A stretch of 64,000 nucleotides of DNA from Toxonevra muliebris (taxonomy: Eukaryota; Arthropoda; Insecta; Diptera; Pallopteridae): contig OY829327.1 in assembly GCA_963691655.1 (NCBI GenBank), positions 58,354,079-58,418,078 of the forward strand, given 5' to 3'. Both the position numbers and the translations under genes were made by a program. Shown here piece by piece: positions 23,139 to 33,555 of the stretch (its first letter is position 1; the number at the start of each line of letters is the position of its first letter). Under the pieces are notes generated by a model. That model ran no database searches. It was not told where the DNA came from and worked only from the letters and a program-made list of their open reading frames with translations.

Positions 23139-24443
23139 TTATAAAATGCATTCGCCCCGATCCATTTTATCAGAGATAAGATTATCTATATAACGGCTTG
23201 TATACTTTTCATTCAACTCTAGCAAATGACTGAAAACATCTGCTTCGCAACGAGCCTCCTCATACACAAATTTCCAAATAGCAGACTCCTTTAGCTTGCT
23301 GGTCATGCGTGGAACCTTCACTGGAATTGAACAGTTGTAATGACTTTTGGAAGCCATTTGAGTTACATTCTGTGGCATGTTGAGCATGTTATTACACACG
23401 CCACACTCAAAGTTGCGAAAAATATTTAGATGACCCACGTTAGAAAAGTGACGCATCAGAAATTCGCCAAGTAGGCGTTGGTTTGTTATCGGTTCAATCT
23501 TATTGTATTTGTGTCTTAAATAGGTATTATATTCGACATCGTCCTTGTCAAGTTTATGTAGAAGTTTCGATAACGATTTTGGGCTAGCGAAGTCTGAGAT
23601 ATGTATAAGTGATTTTTCATTTGGCTCCCAATCTCTAATAGATGGCGATCCAAACACTATTGGTATCGAACCAACTACTAAGGGTTTCCAAAATTTTTCT
23701 GATATATAGTCATCACAAACAGCGTTTTCATATGATATTATAAACTTATATCGTGCCAGAAAATGATACATTTCGGGTGACATTAAGTTATTGTAAAAGT
23801 CTTCATTTAATTTGCTTGGCATATCACGATTGTGTAAGCATTCTCCATACGAATCGATCTGAATGTATTTCATTAGCTCTCGCACGTACTCATTACGTCC
23901 AGACATGGTGACACAATCGGTCTGAATGAAAACGATGGGTGCCAATGACTGACGCAATTTTGATTTCTGGGCAATAGGAACAATATACGCTTGACTCGTG
24001 AGATACATAGGTTCAACAAGATTCTGTGTCGTCAGAGGAAGATTGCTATAGCGGCTGAAAGTTGAAGTGAAGTTAAAATTCCGCAGGACATTTTCAAATG
24101 ATAAAAAAGGCCGATTTCGCGGTGACTCTTCATGCAGCAGTGCCCATACTTGATTCGGAAGTCGCGGTAAAGGCATGTCATAGTAACTAACATTGGAGCC
24201 ATAGAACAGTATTGCCTTTGCTTTGGGCAACAGTCTCCGATTGCGTGTAAAGTAACACACGTTAGCCCCACAATAACGGATTTTGGCTTCATGTTTTTCA
24301 TTCAAATCACTCGTCCACCAAAGCATTATATTCGGTATATTGAGTTTTGTGTCATCTGTTAAAATATTCCAAAACCAGACAAGCGTAAAAATTGTACATA
24401 GTCCTAAAATTCCAATTGACCGCCAGTAGCACAATCCTCTCAT
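23139..24443 (-). CDS. FucTB: Alpha-1,3-fucosyltransferase, FUT10/FUT11 (FucTB) group, GT10 family
   Basis: This 434-residue intact single-exon ORF transfers fucose from GDP-fucose. It should be a type II membrane enzyme of the secretory pathway, because residues about 8-27 form one hydrophobic anchor after a short basic N-terminus. The GT10 donor-binding block lies at about residues 231-254 (RYKF, then YENAVCDDYISEKFWKPL), followed by GSPSIRDWEP at 265-274. LWWTSDL (41-47), HEESPRN (104-110) and NFTSTFSRYSN (124-134) are hallmarks of the FUT10/11 branch rather than the core alpha-1,3 FucTA branch. N-glycosylation sequons occur at 84, 124, 359 and 370, and the C-terminal part is cysteine-rich. 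The length fits the family. The ATG follows AAAA and is the first in frame. Human FUT10/11 have been described as protein O-fucosyltransferases (POFUT3/4) acting in the ER; the same role here is inferred. It is the only convincing intact host gene in the window. FucTC/FucTD-type paralogues are less likely. Confidence 0.93.
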   Translation of the reverse strand: MRGLCYWRSIGILGLCTIFTLVWFWNILTDDTKLNIPNIMLWWTSDLNEKHEAKIRYCGANVCYFTRNRRLLPKAKAILFYGSNVSYYDMPLPRLPNQVWALLHEESPRNRPFLSFENVLRNFNFTSTFSRYSNLPLTTQNLVEPMYLTSQAYIVPIAQKSKLRQSLAPIVFIQTDCVTMSGRNEYVRELMKYIQIDSYGECLHNRDMPSKLNEDFYNNLMSPEMYHFLARYKFIISYENAVCDDYISEKFWKPLVVGSIPIVFGSPSIRDWEPNEKSLIHISDFASPKSLSKLLHKLDKDDVEYNTYLRHKYNKIEPITNQRLLGEFLMRHFSNVGHLNIFRNFECGVCNNMLNMPQNVTQMASKSHYNCSIPVKVPRMTSKLKESAIWKFVYEEARCEADVFSHLLELNEKYTSRYIDNLISDKMDRGECIL

Positions 24444-25830
24444 TTTAAAATTTCTCAGACATTTTATAAAATTTATTTTCTGTTTGGCAATTTTCGCTCT
24501 GCTGCTCCGAAAAATGTTTTTACTCTTTCCATGTTATTGCTTGTAGAGTTCTCATCGGTATATGTCTCAACTTTCTTTTGTTTGCTCCTACTTTCAATTC
24601 CAATGTAAGCTCATCATTTCTTTATTATTTATCAGTAAATAGATATATAAAATTTTAATAACTAAGGTTTCCATAAGACATCAATAATAAATAAAGTTGC
24701 TTATAAATTTGATAAAAATCTGTTACATAAAATATCATTTTCGTACAAAAGGAAATAGTGTAAAATTATTTTTTCTCGATTTTTCACTGCAAAATTTACG
24801 CGTTATATTTTTCAATATTTTGTTTATTTATTATTTAAATGGACTCGTTTTCAATACTCGACAATTTGTAAACTATTACAAATAGAAAAAAATGCGCGAT
24901 AATAACAATTGGCTCTTTTTCTTAACTTTTCGTTAAAATAACATATCTTCTACCGTTTTTTAATACTCAAGCTACTTCGAACCCATTATGCTTTCCATCA
25001 CTAAACAAAATTGGGTAGGTGAAACTACAATGTTAAAGTGAAGTTGTTAAGGGGACATTCCTGTTTAACATTGGAAAAAATTGACTTTCTGGGGATTTTT
25101 CTCTTTTTAAAACTGTGATATTTTATTACAAAAATGCTTGAAGTATCTTATTGAAGAGCTACAAAAAATTTTTTTCACCGCTTTTGATCCAAGGTAGCAG
25201 CGGTAGAGGGCATCTCTTGAAAGTCCACAAAAAGTGAAATTTTCTCCTTATTTTTTTTAGGGTGTTTTTATCCAAAAAACGAAAAAACACAAATTTTTTT
25301 TTGGAATTTTTGTTATAGGAAAAAAGGGAGAAAATAATGTTCCAAGTTTCGGTAGCAAATCAAACGGGCATTTTGGTTTTTCAAAATCAGTTCAGTAGAA
25401 CTCGATATATTAGTCCTACCTCTTCAAAAAACATAATTTTGAGAAAATACTTTTTAAATGATTATGCATAAAAAACGATTTTTTCTATGCAAGTTACTTT
25501 TAGTTAGCCATCTCGGTTGTATATTGAAGATCCTCAAGTTCTGTCAACTTTTTTAGATGCTCTGATTGGTCCTTTTTTATCTGTACGATGTTCTTTAAAG
25601 GTGTTCTCCGTTCCTTCTGTTGGCTTGGCTTATGCGAGTTCCAACATTTCAAAAAATCTTTTTAGCGATTCTTAAAGAAAAAAGGATGCTGATTACGAAT
25701 CGGATGTCAGTTTTTCAAAATTCAAAATGGCGGATTCAATATGGTGCACGAATTTTTAAAATTTGATCGGATTTGGTGGAAATTCATTACCCTTTCGAAA
25801 TGGGGTTAAAAAGCCCACAGTTGACACTAC
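24444..25830. other. Upstream region of the fucosyltransferase gene and AT-rich repeat-like sequence
   Basis: The first few hundred bases should include the gene's 5' UTR and promoter, but no TATA/Inr pair stands out. From about 25049 (TTAAGGGGACATTCCTG) the sequence resembles the interior of TTAA-type MITEs, but no matching right end was found before the LINE remnant. Confidence 0.35.
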
Positions 25831-26285
25831 AACCGATGATCGATCTTGGACGCCTTAATGAAGCTTTGGCAGTCGCCTCTGCTTTGCTCGCGCTGACTCC
25901 AGTTGGTAAAGCCAAGTGCAGTCAGGTTCCCCTGTGACTGGTCCTTCTAACTGAGATTCGGTCGTCCTCTTCTACGCGTTCCACCACAGTGGCTCGAATA
26001 GAACACCTTCCTAGCCGGAGTGTTTTCTTCCATTTGCTCAACATGGCCTAGGCAGCGAACCCGCTGGATTTTTATGCACTTGACTACGTCAATGTCGGCG
26101 TACAGCTTATGGACACATCTTTCTCGGTGCACACTGTGCACGCATATTAGACTATAGATCTTGCGGAGTATCTTTCTCTCGAACGCGCCTAACAGCCTCT
26201 CATCATTAATGGTCAATGTCCACGTCTCAGCGCCAAACATTAGGATGGGACGGATGAAAGACTTATAGAGCGTTATTTTTAGCAT
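25830..26285 (-). pseudogene. APE-type LINE, C-terminal end of reverse transcriptase ORF
   Basis: The 112-aa ORF reads YKSFIRPILMFGAETWTL, then LLGAFERKILRKIY, IQRVRCLGHVEQM and TRRRGRPN. This is the segment after the catalytic core in insect LINE ORF2 proteins annotated as 'craniofacial development protein 2-like' (probably RTE/BovB-related). A stop replaces the next residue, and the frame continues with DL-ALGFTNWSQ-like sequence to about 25840. It matches the minus-strand reading at 55830-56000, so both are copies of one family. Confidence 0.8.
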
Positions 26286-27960
26286 AAATATAAATAAATT
26301 GTACAGTGTTGAAGGAGAACGCTACCACCAAACTATCATGGGAATTAAGGGAAAAGAGTCGATTCAATGCGATTGCAATGGAATTCGAAGATTATAAAAA
26401 ATTGATTTAATTTGAGTTTAAAAAATGATTTAATTTGCACAAAAAATAATTTTTTATAATAACATCAGTTTTTTTTCGTTGCCAAAAATAAAATAAACAT
26501 ACATTTGAATAAATATAATTCTAATGTATAGCACTTAAAACGAATATTTTTTTTAATTTTTCAATAGCTCTATTCACGATTTGGTGCAAATAGTCTTGCA
26601 TCATTGCAAATGCAAAATATTTCTGCTATTACAACAACAAATATACCATACGCGATATGCAACAAAAATTTGCATTTGCCATGATGTAGGATCATTAGCA
26701 CCAAATCTCTTCTTTCACTAATTATTTCAAAAACTCAAAAAAGTTACAAAAAAAAAAAAACACTTTTTGATATGGGAATACTTTGGCTAAGTTTCTGTTG
26801 AAGGAAGATATTTGAAAAAGTCAATAGTTGGGAGTTGCCATAAAAAAAGTTTGAAAAATGGAATTTTTCCTCATTTTGGAGGAATGTGGGGTCAGTTACT
26901 TAAGATGGAATATTTCCTATAATTTTCTGTACAATTCGTCCTAAGACACTAAAAACGAAATCCGGCGTTTTGAGGCTCAAATTTTCACTTATTTGTATGT
27001 GGCATACCCCGACAACTTGCTTATAACACGAAAACTATATAATAGTTTGAAATTTTTTTGGAGACAGACAATCTAGGGATACATATGTGTGAAATTTTTC
27101 AAAATCTTTCCTCGTCTCAGTTTTGAAAAAATCAAAAATAAAAAAACCTAATTCTTGTGTTTTTGTACAGTGAAATTCGCAAAAATTTATAAAAACAACT
27201 GAAATTTTGCATTTCTTCATTATTCATGTTTCTCTATCGACCGTCCAAATTTGAAACTTATCGGAGACATGTGGTGTGAATTGCTGCTGACTTGGCCTGG
27301 AACGCCCCATATATAAGCACGTATAATTTAATGATTATATCTCTAATGGGTTAAAAGTTTTTGCATTTTTAAAATTTAACATATATTTATATTGGAGGTA
27401 GGCATTGCAATTGTCTGATTAAAAAGTTTTTCATACAGAGTCAATAAGGCTTAAGATTGATTCCGTATACCAATTTTCGTCTGATTACCATATAAAATGG
27501 ACTGAATGTAACACCTTAAATAACTACCTACGATTAAAATGCTATGTGATGTCATATTTTTGCTTGTTATTCAAGCTGTGGCCAAAAGTTGCAAAGCATT
27601 CATACCTTATTCTCAAGTAGATCTTTCACATAAAATGATGGTTTTTATTTTCGCTCGGAGCAAATCGGAGCTTTTTTTTCTCATCCATTAAAAAATAGAA
27701 TGTAAAAAAAAAAATCATTATTTTTCCATAACATTTTTGGGTATAAGAAATGGTAAATTAATTTTTTTCACATCCATTAATATGAGACCAAAAATTAATG
27801 TCTAGCTTTAGTATTCGCTAAGTTATGACACTTTATGTGCAACACATTTTCAACAGTATTAAAACTATCGACAGGATATTGCAACTTTTAACGGTCACAC
27901 AGCCAAATCCTTAGCTATATAGAATATCCTGTGATTGGATTATAATGAGGGATCTATGGA
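26286..27960. other. AT-rich stretch between two LINE pieces
   Basis: There is no coding signal. It replaces the reverse transcriptase core expected between the flanking LINE segments. Short IR-like and homopolymer tracts occur near 26740 and 27690. Confidence 0.35.
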
Positions 27961-28440
27961 GAGCAAGCCCATATACTTCTGGATTCAAACCGAGGTGGTC
28001 GATTTTTCGAATTTTGGCTAGCTAGATTTTTCATTGGTTGTTAAGATCTCATCATAGTCGGGCGGCGGTACTTCAACGCCATCAGTGGTTGGGGGAAGAG
28101 CTTCCTAAATGGTAAATTTTTTTCTGTCATCACCGTTAAGCAGCTATGTGAAGGGTTTCCTTCATAATTTCATAATACCCTGGACATCTGTCACAAGATT
28201 TTCGTCTTCGTCCTTGCAGAACCATTAGTTCGGCGTCTTTATTTTTGGAAGAATCTTCGAACCTCATTCCTGTCCACAAACATCTGGATATCATCAAACT
28301 CACGCCTTTCTGCCTAATAATTCTTTCACCTGAAAATACGTTTTTCCTCCCTCTTCAACTGTCTGCATCGCTCCTTAGCAGCTCGCGTTACAACTGATTA
28401 CAGGATGGTTTTATATACTGCGAGCAAAAAACGTGCAAGT
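27960..28440 (-). pseudogene. APE-type LINE, segment between endonuclease and reverse transcriptase
   Basis: The minus strand reads, with stops, AAKERCRQLKREEKRIFR, ERREXDDIQMFVDRNEVRRF, WFCKDEDENLVTD-like sequence and GVEVPPPDYDEIL. This is the basic linker region of the same LINE family as 55830-57320, where the equivalent is at about 56600-56700. With 25830-26285 it is in the right order and strand to be one decayed copy. Confidence 0.65.
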
Positions 28441-28926
28441 GAACTGAAAAACTAAATTTTTTTTTAAAAAAATACAATAAAATTTTATACATTGAATTTT
28501 TCATATGTTTAATTTTCTTATATTTTATTTCTTTGCCAGTTTTAATAATTCCATTTTTTAATTACAAAAATATTTGTGAGAGAAACAGTTTGAGAGACCT
28601 GAGTATTTATTGAGTAACCATTTATGAGAGAAGATACTATTTGAATTCTGTTATCGGGTGAAAATGATCTCGCAAAAGTCCAATAAGTTATTATGGCATT
28701 GCACTATGGGTAAAATTCCCACATTTTCTGGCCAAAACCTCAAAGCACACCTTTTCCATAGGGCAATTTTGCGTAGATTTTGAAAATGTTTTTTATTTTT
28801 TCGTGTCTACTGAGATATTGAAAAAATAGCGCAATAGGGAGAATTAAGTATATAAAAATAGTATTCCTCTCCTCGTACCTCTAAGGATCCTTAAAAAATA
28901 GCGAACTCTGGAAAGTATTAAGATAT
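28441..28926. other. AT-rich non-coding stretch
   Basis: Nothing identifiable was seen. Confidence 0.3.
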
Positions 28927-29157
28927 TCATTTTATTTCGAAATTATTATCCAAAAAGAATGGTACGGCCTCATTAAGAGGAAGGTGTGTCGGTAATTTAT
29001 CTTTCGTGAACAGTACTTTTCTAATTTTAGAAGCTCGGTTTGGGTACTGAATACAATTCTTCAGAACTGTTTCTAAATCTTTGTTACCTTGTTTCCAAGC
29101 TGATGTTCTATCTGCAATAATCAATAAATTACATTCATTATGAGTTTGCTTACACAC
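28927..29157 (-). pseudogene. Fragment of an unclassified insect transposon ORF
   Basis: The 76-aa ORF contains IADRTSAWKQGNKDLETVL, CIQYPNRASKIRKVLFTK and LPTHLPLNEAVPFFLDN. The composition is that of a real protein and resembles an uncharacterised repeated insect protein that I recall from transposon-derived gene models; this is memory, not a search. No extension in either direction keeps the frame. It may belong to the same family as 32520-32960. Confidence 0.4.
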
Positions 29158-29857
29158 TTCTAATGCATCTCTTCTATTTCTGCGGTCCCACTCCGACGAC
29201 CCGAATGCAAGTCCTGAACGTCAAACTTTTGATTCTGGTTAATATTTTCTACCAAATAGCAGTACAGAACGGAATCTTTCGCCTTTTTTTATACATTTCC
29301 GAATGCCATATTTCAAATAATTTTTTATTTTCTAAATGGAGCTTGTCTAGAAAAATTTAATTTTTTTAAAGAGATCAAATTTGTTTACTTAGAATTAATT
29401 GCTTAATCAGAAAAAATATATCGCGTGTGGTGCAAAGTGGTGTGTTTTTTAGTAGGCCTACCCAAAGTTTATTGAAAAGAAAGTGATGAACGTAAGTAAG
29501 GTCATTACAAAAAAACTGAACTTATTGCTAACACGATGCAAATATATAGCATTTTTTCAGAAATTTAGTAATATCATCCTTTTTTTTTATATTTTTTTAT
29601 GCACGATGTAGGGAAATATCAACCATTTTCTTTCAGACGCACTTATTTATTTGTTTTAAAAAAATTTATTTCCAATTAAAATCTTTATTTCATGTGCCTG
29701 CCGTTTAGCGTAGAGATGTTTTAAAAACAAAACAAGTACTAGTCCGATGGGTTTGGGGTGTCTACTTTACAAAAAGGTTAAAGGCATTGCTCTTTTGAAG
29801 ATTTAAATTTTGAGGTTTTGGCCAGAAAAAGTGAAATTGCTTGTATTTGCTTGTATT

Positions 29858-29947
29858 GTGACTCTAATTGACTTCAAGTCCCCAATTGACTCCAAGTGAC
29901 TGCACGTGACTTCAAGGGAATTCAAGTGACTCCAAGTGACTTCAGAG
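29858..29947 (+). repeat. Short tandem repeat, unit about 10 bp (GACTYCAAGT)
   Basis: Imperfect repeats of TTGACTTCAAG / GTGACTCCAAG continue for about 90 bp. Non-coding. Confidence 0.7.
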
Positions 29948-32280
29948 CAGTTATGGTTTTGTATTCATAACATTTGCATTCCCATGATTTCAAAAAAAGA
30001 TTGCATTCCCTTGACTCCAAAAAAGACTTTTCTAAATAAATAACCAATCAGGGGCTTCAGAAAAGATTGTAAATGCATTTTTTATTCTGGAGTCAAAATC
30101 CGTTATTCAATAACTGCAGTCATGAATTATCGGTTATTAACTGTGACTTTAAGGTATTGCAATTAAATTGATTGCATTCTTTTACAGGTCTGGTATTAAT
30201 CTAAACTAAATTTATATTATGATTGTAGTATTTAGTAGCCAATAGTAAAATTTTATGGCCAACATTTTTGTAGCACGTATTAACCCTCGATGGACTCATT
30301 TAATGGGGTAAAAAAGACACTTTCCAAAAAAGGACAAGAAAGACCCCTAAGGAATAGAGATAACATTTTCCAAAAATATATTTAAAGTACGATTTTACTG
30401 CAAGATGCTGAGCACATAAACGTTCTCAGATGCAAAAAAAAAGAAAAAATCTTATGTTTTATAACAACATGATGAAAAATGAGGCCACCCTCTTCTCGTC
30501 AGGACTGGACACATGCATATGTACATACGAAGTAAAAACTTTGCAAAACATGGGCACAAGTTGAGTTGAGTTTAATGTGTCAGCCTCAGTAGAGGAGTAC
30601 TGAGCTTACATGTGCTGTTTTGCTCTACAATTTTGTGTTCAGTGAGGTCAGTAATGCATAGTAAAACTTTTTATGTCACAAATAGGTTTCAATGTTTTAA
30701 ATGGTACATATATATGCCACATACACATTCAAAATGATATGTCACTAAATTTTTAAACAATTGTTAAAGCATAATCGTATATAAAATATGAGAAATTTTT
30801 TTATAAAACAAACATACGAGTTGATAAACATATCTGCATGTATAACGGGCTCATGTTTATATGTGCAAGTAATCAGTGCGAAGGTCCGAGGTTTTATTTG
30901 GAAAAGCTTTTCACTTCGTAGTTCGAATTCAAATTAAATTTAATTATAATTTTCCAATTTTCTTAAATCGAAAATTATTGAGGGTTTGAATCTGTTAATT
31001 TTGCATTTTAATTAATTGATTTCACATGAACAATTATTAGTTGCAAACGTTAAGACAACAAAATCCGTGTGCCGGAAATGCAAACTGAGACAAAACCAAT
31101 GTTAAAGAATAGTATAAAGAAAGAGAAAAAAATAAACTAACTTTAATAAAGGTTAAGTTTAAAAAAGAAAAAAAACCAAGGAAACAAAAAACCAACCAAA
31201 GTACAAAGGCTTTTAGTTTGTTATGAAAAATTCAAAATTCCAAATACAGAAAATATTAGAAAAATATAAAATCATAATAACTATGGTATATATATATGGC
31301 ATCTTTCGAAACTACACACAAATAAGATACACAAGTAGATATGTATACTTGGAAATGTGAAGTACGATTCTGTTTAGCAAGCTTTGCTTATATGCATTGG
31401 AAAATTGGAAATCTCTTTGTTGGATGAAATATTAACAACGCTCATAAGAACTACAATTACTATTCCGTAAAATTTCGAATTTATTCTTTTCGATTCTGTT
31501 ATAGAATCTCACTTTTGATTTTTTATTTAATTTTTAACCTTCGCATTCAGCACTTATCTTTTCATACACGTACTTACCATTGGGGTGTAGTACACCCCAT
31601 TCCCAAAATAGGGAATAAAAAGTAGTAGTGAAATGATTTCTGTGAAATTTTTGCTGTTGGGTCAACACAGTCAAGTTGAGTAGAAAAGGTGTGTACAATG
31701 TTGTTAAACTTTTAGGCTTATATAACATAAGTACATATACTATCTTACATATACAAACTCGACATTTTGCCATCATATTTGCTTCTACAGGTTAATTTTA
31801 TCCGTAGTTTTCTAACAAAGAAACTAAAATTTAAATTTAAAAGTAAATATAACATTTATCTATAGTATTTTTCTTATTTTGTGCTTCAAAATTTTTAACT
31901 ATTTATGAATAGAAAAAGTATTCCATAAAACTATTAAGATTAAAGGTAAACAAATGAGAAGCGCCAGCAAAGTTTTGTATTGATTTAGTGGAGCATTATC
32001 AATGTGCCGATAAATGTTAATTTTGATTATGTATGTATGTATATGATTTGATCTTACTTGCACTTAAGCATAGTAGTGTGCGGGAGCACTTTGAAGCCAT
32101 AAACAATTCGATATGTATATAAAACTAGATGCCTTTTATAGTGGCACTGCATACTCGGTGCATACTGCATACTCCTATAAAACGTCAGGATATTTTAAAA
32201 GGACTTTGAAATGTCAAAGACTCGCCTGAAAAGTTGTAAAAAGGACTAAAAATAATTTCGAGTCGAGAAAAAATCTGAAC
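29948..32280. other. AT-rich non-coding stretch
   Basis: No gene was recognised. The minus ORF at 31534-31776 has no domain. Poly(A)-rich segments lie around 31100-31200. Confidence 0.35.
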
Positions 32281-32284
32281 CGGC

Positions 32285-32960
32285 AGCTCTTCGAAAGCAG
32301 GCCGTCAAAAAATTGGTTTTGCTGAGAAGTTGGGTAGATCAAAGAACGCCAAATTTTTCTGCCAGGCTTTTGATGGCGAATCGTCATACAGTTTCTTCAG
32401 GCTCGGAAGCAAAAGTTTTTAAAAATAAGCCACTGCATGCTGGGATACGGTTTCTGGGACGTAGCTTACACTTATCATATAGAAAAAAGGAATTCAGAAT
32501 ATTTTTTGAGAAAATCTGAGTCCAAGAGTGGACAAACCGAAAGCAAGTGGATCCTGCAACTCAAATGACATTAACACCGCTCGCCGAGCCTTCGCAGAGG
32601 CAGTTGATTTAGTCGAATATCTAGGCACCGAAAAGCAGCTCATCACAAACTTCACAACGATCTTGATCGCTCTCTCCTGTCATCTCTCTATTGAAGAATT
32701 TTGCAGTCAACTGCAAATAGTTTTGTGGTTAACTATCCATGGTTAAACGTGCCAACTTCTGTGCATTAAGCTTTAATGCTCATCATGATAAGCGAAGAAG
32801 CCTCAGAGGAAACAAATAAGGACTACCGGAGAAACAGATTGGATCATTGCAGAAAACATAATCGTGTTGTCGATATGGATTTTATAGATCCATCAACTTC
32901 CTCAAGAAGTGCTGTAGGTAGTGAAAAAATGTGGATAAAAACCTTGAGCCATTAGATGAG
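32285..32960 (+). pseudogene. Relic of an unclassified insect transposon ORF
   Basis: In shifting frames the plus strand reads KLVLLRSWVDQRTPNF, then GSCNSNDINTARRAFAEA and LVEYLGTEKQLITNF, then NYPWLNVPTSVH, then SEEASEETNKDYRRNRLDH. The blocks SND.NTARR.F, YPW..(V/M)P(T)SVH and SEEA.E..NKDYR occur in that order in an uncharacterised transposon-derived protein family common in insects (recalled, not searched). At least three frameshifts or stops break it. Confidence 0.5.
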
Positions 32961-33348
32961 AACGAAAATGTTTCCGGGCTATTTTAGACGAGCTCTCTGA
33001 AGAAGAAAGAGAAATGTTAAAACAATATTAACATGAAAAAATACCAAAAATAAATGACATCTAAAGTACCACTACAGTTTCCTCGCGGTGGATCTCGGGT
33101 ACTTGCTGAACGTAGACGAATTAAGTGACATCATAGGATTATACACCATTTTGAATTTTTATTTTTGAAATCAGCAACTGAAAGACTGTCGCACGATTTT
33201 TTTTAAATATTTTAATTTTTTCATTATTTTTTTAAAAAATTTTCCCCTGCGGCTCTTCTTTCAATCTTAATATGAGTCAATAACTACATATATCCTATAA
33301 TATTAAATATTTTACGTGCAAAATATTATTGTGACTTACATGTCTATT
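32961..33348. other. AT-rich non-coding stretch
   Basis: Nothing identifiable was seen. Confidence 0.3.
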
Positions 33349-33555
33349 CTATCCAAAGTATATTATAAGCAATTGCTTATACGCACAAAATGGTACGACC
33401 GCGAATGTAGCGTCAATTAAATAATGACGATTCTCTTTCTCTTTTATATTCGCTATTGACACTGAAAACAAAAGCGTATATACGACTGCCACGATCCTAA
33501 GCCAAATTTTAGCGAGACGTTCTAAATGTAATACTGATAAACAATTCCTTCCCAT
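33349..33555 (-). pseudogene. MULE transposase fragment
   Basis: The 68-aa ORF ends YLIDATFAVVPFCAYKQLLI, the first catalytic-Asp motif of MULE-type DDE transposases (compare MDATFKIVP.CFKQLL in the relic at 61755-64000). The upstream half is consistent with the region before the motif. The stop follows directly, and no second Asp or Glu motif was found nearby, so this is an isolated fragment. It differs enough from the right-end copy to be a different subfamily. Confidence 0.6.

Noticed and set aside
29858..29947. CRISPR-like repeat array
   Set aside because: A short imperfect tandem repeat without spacers, in a eukaryotic genome.
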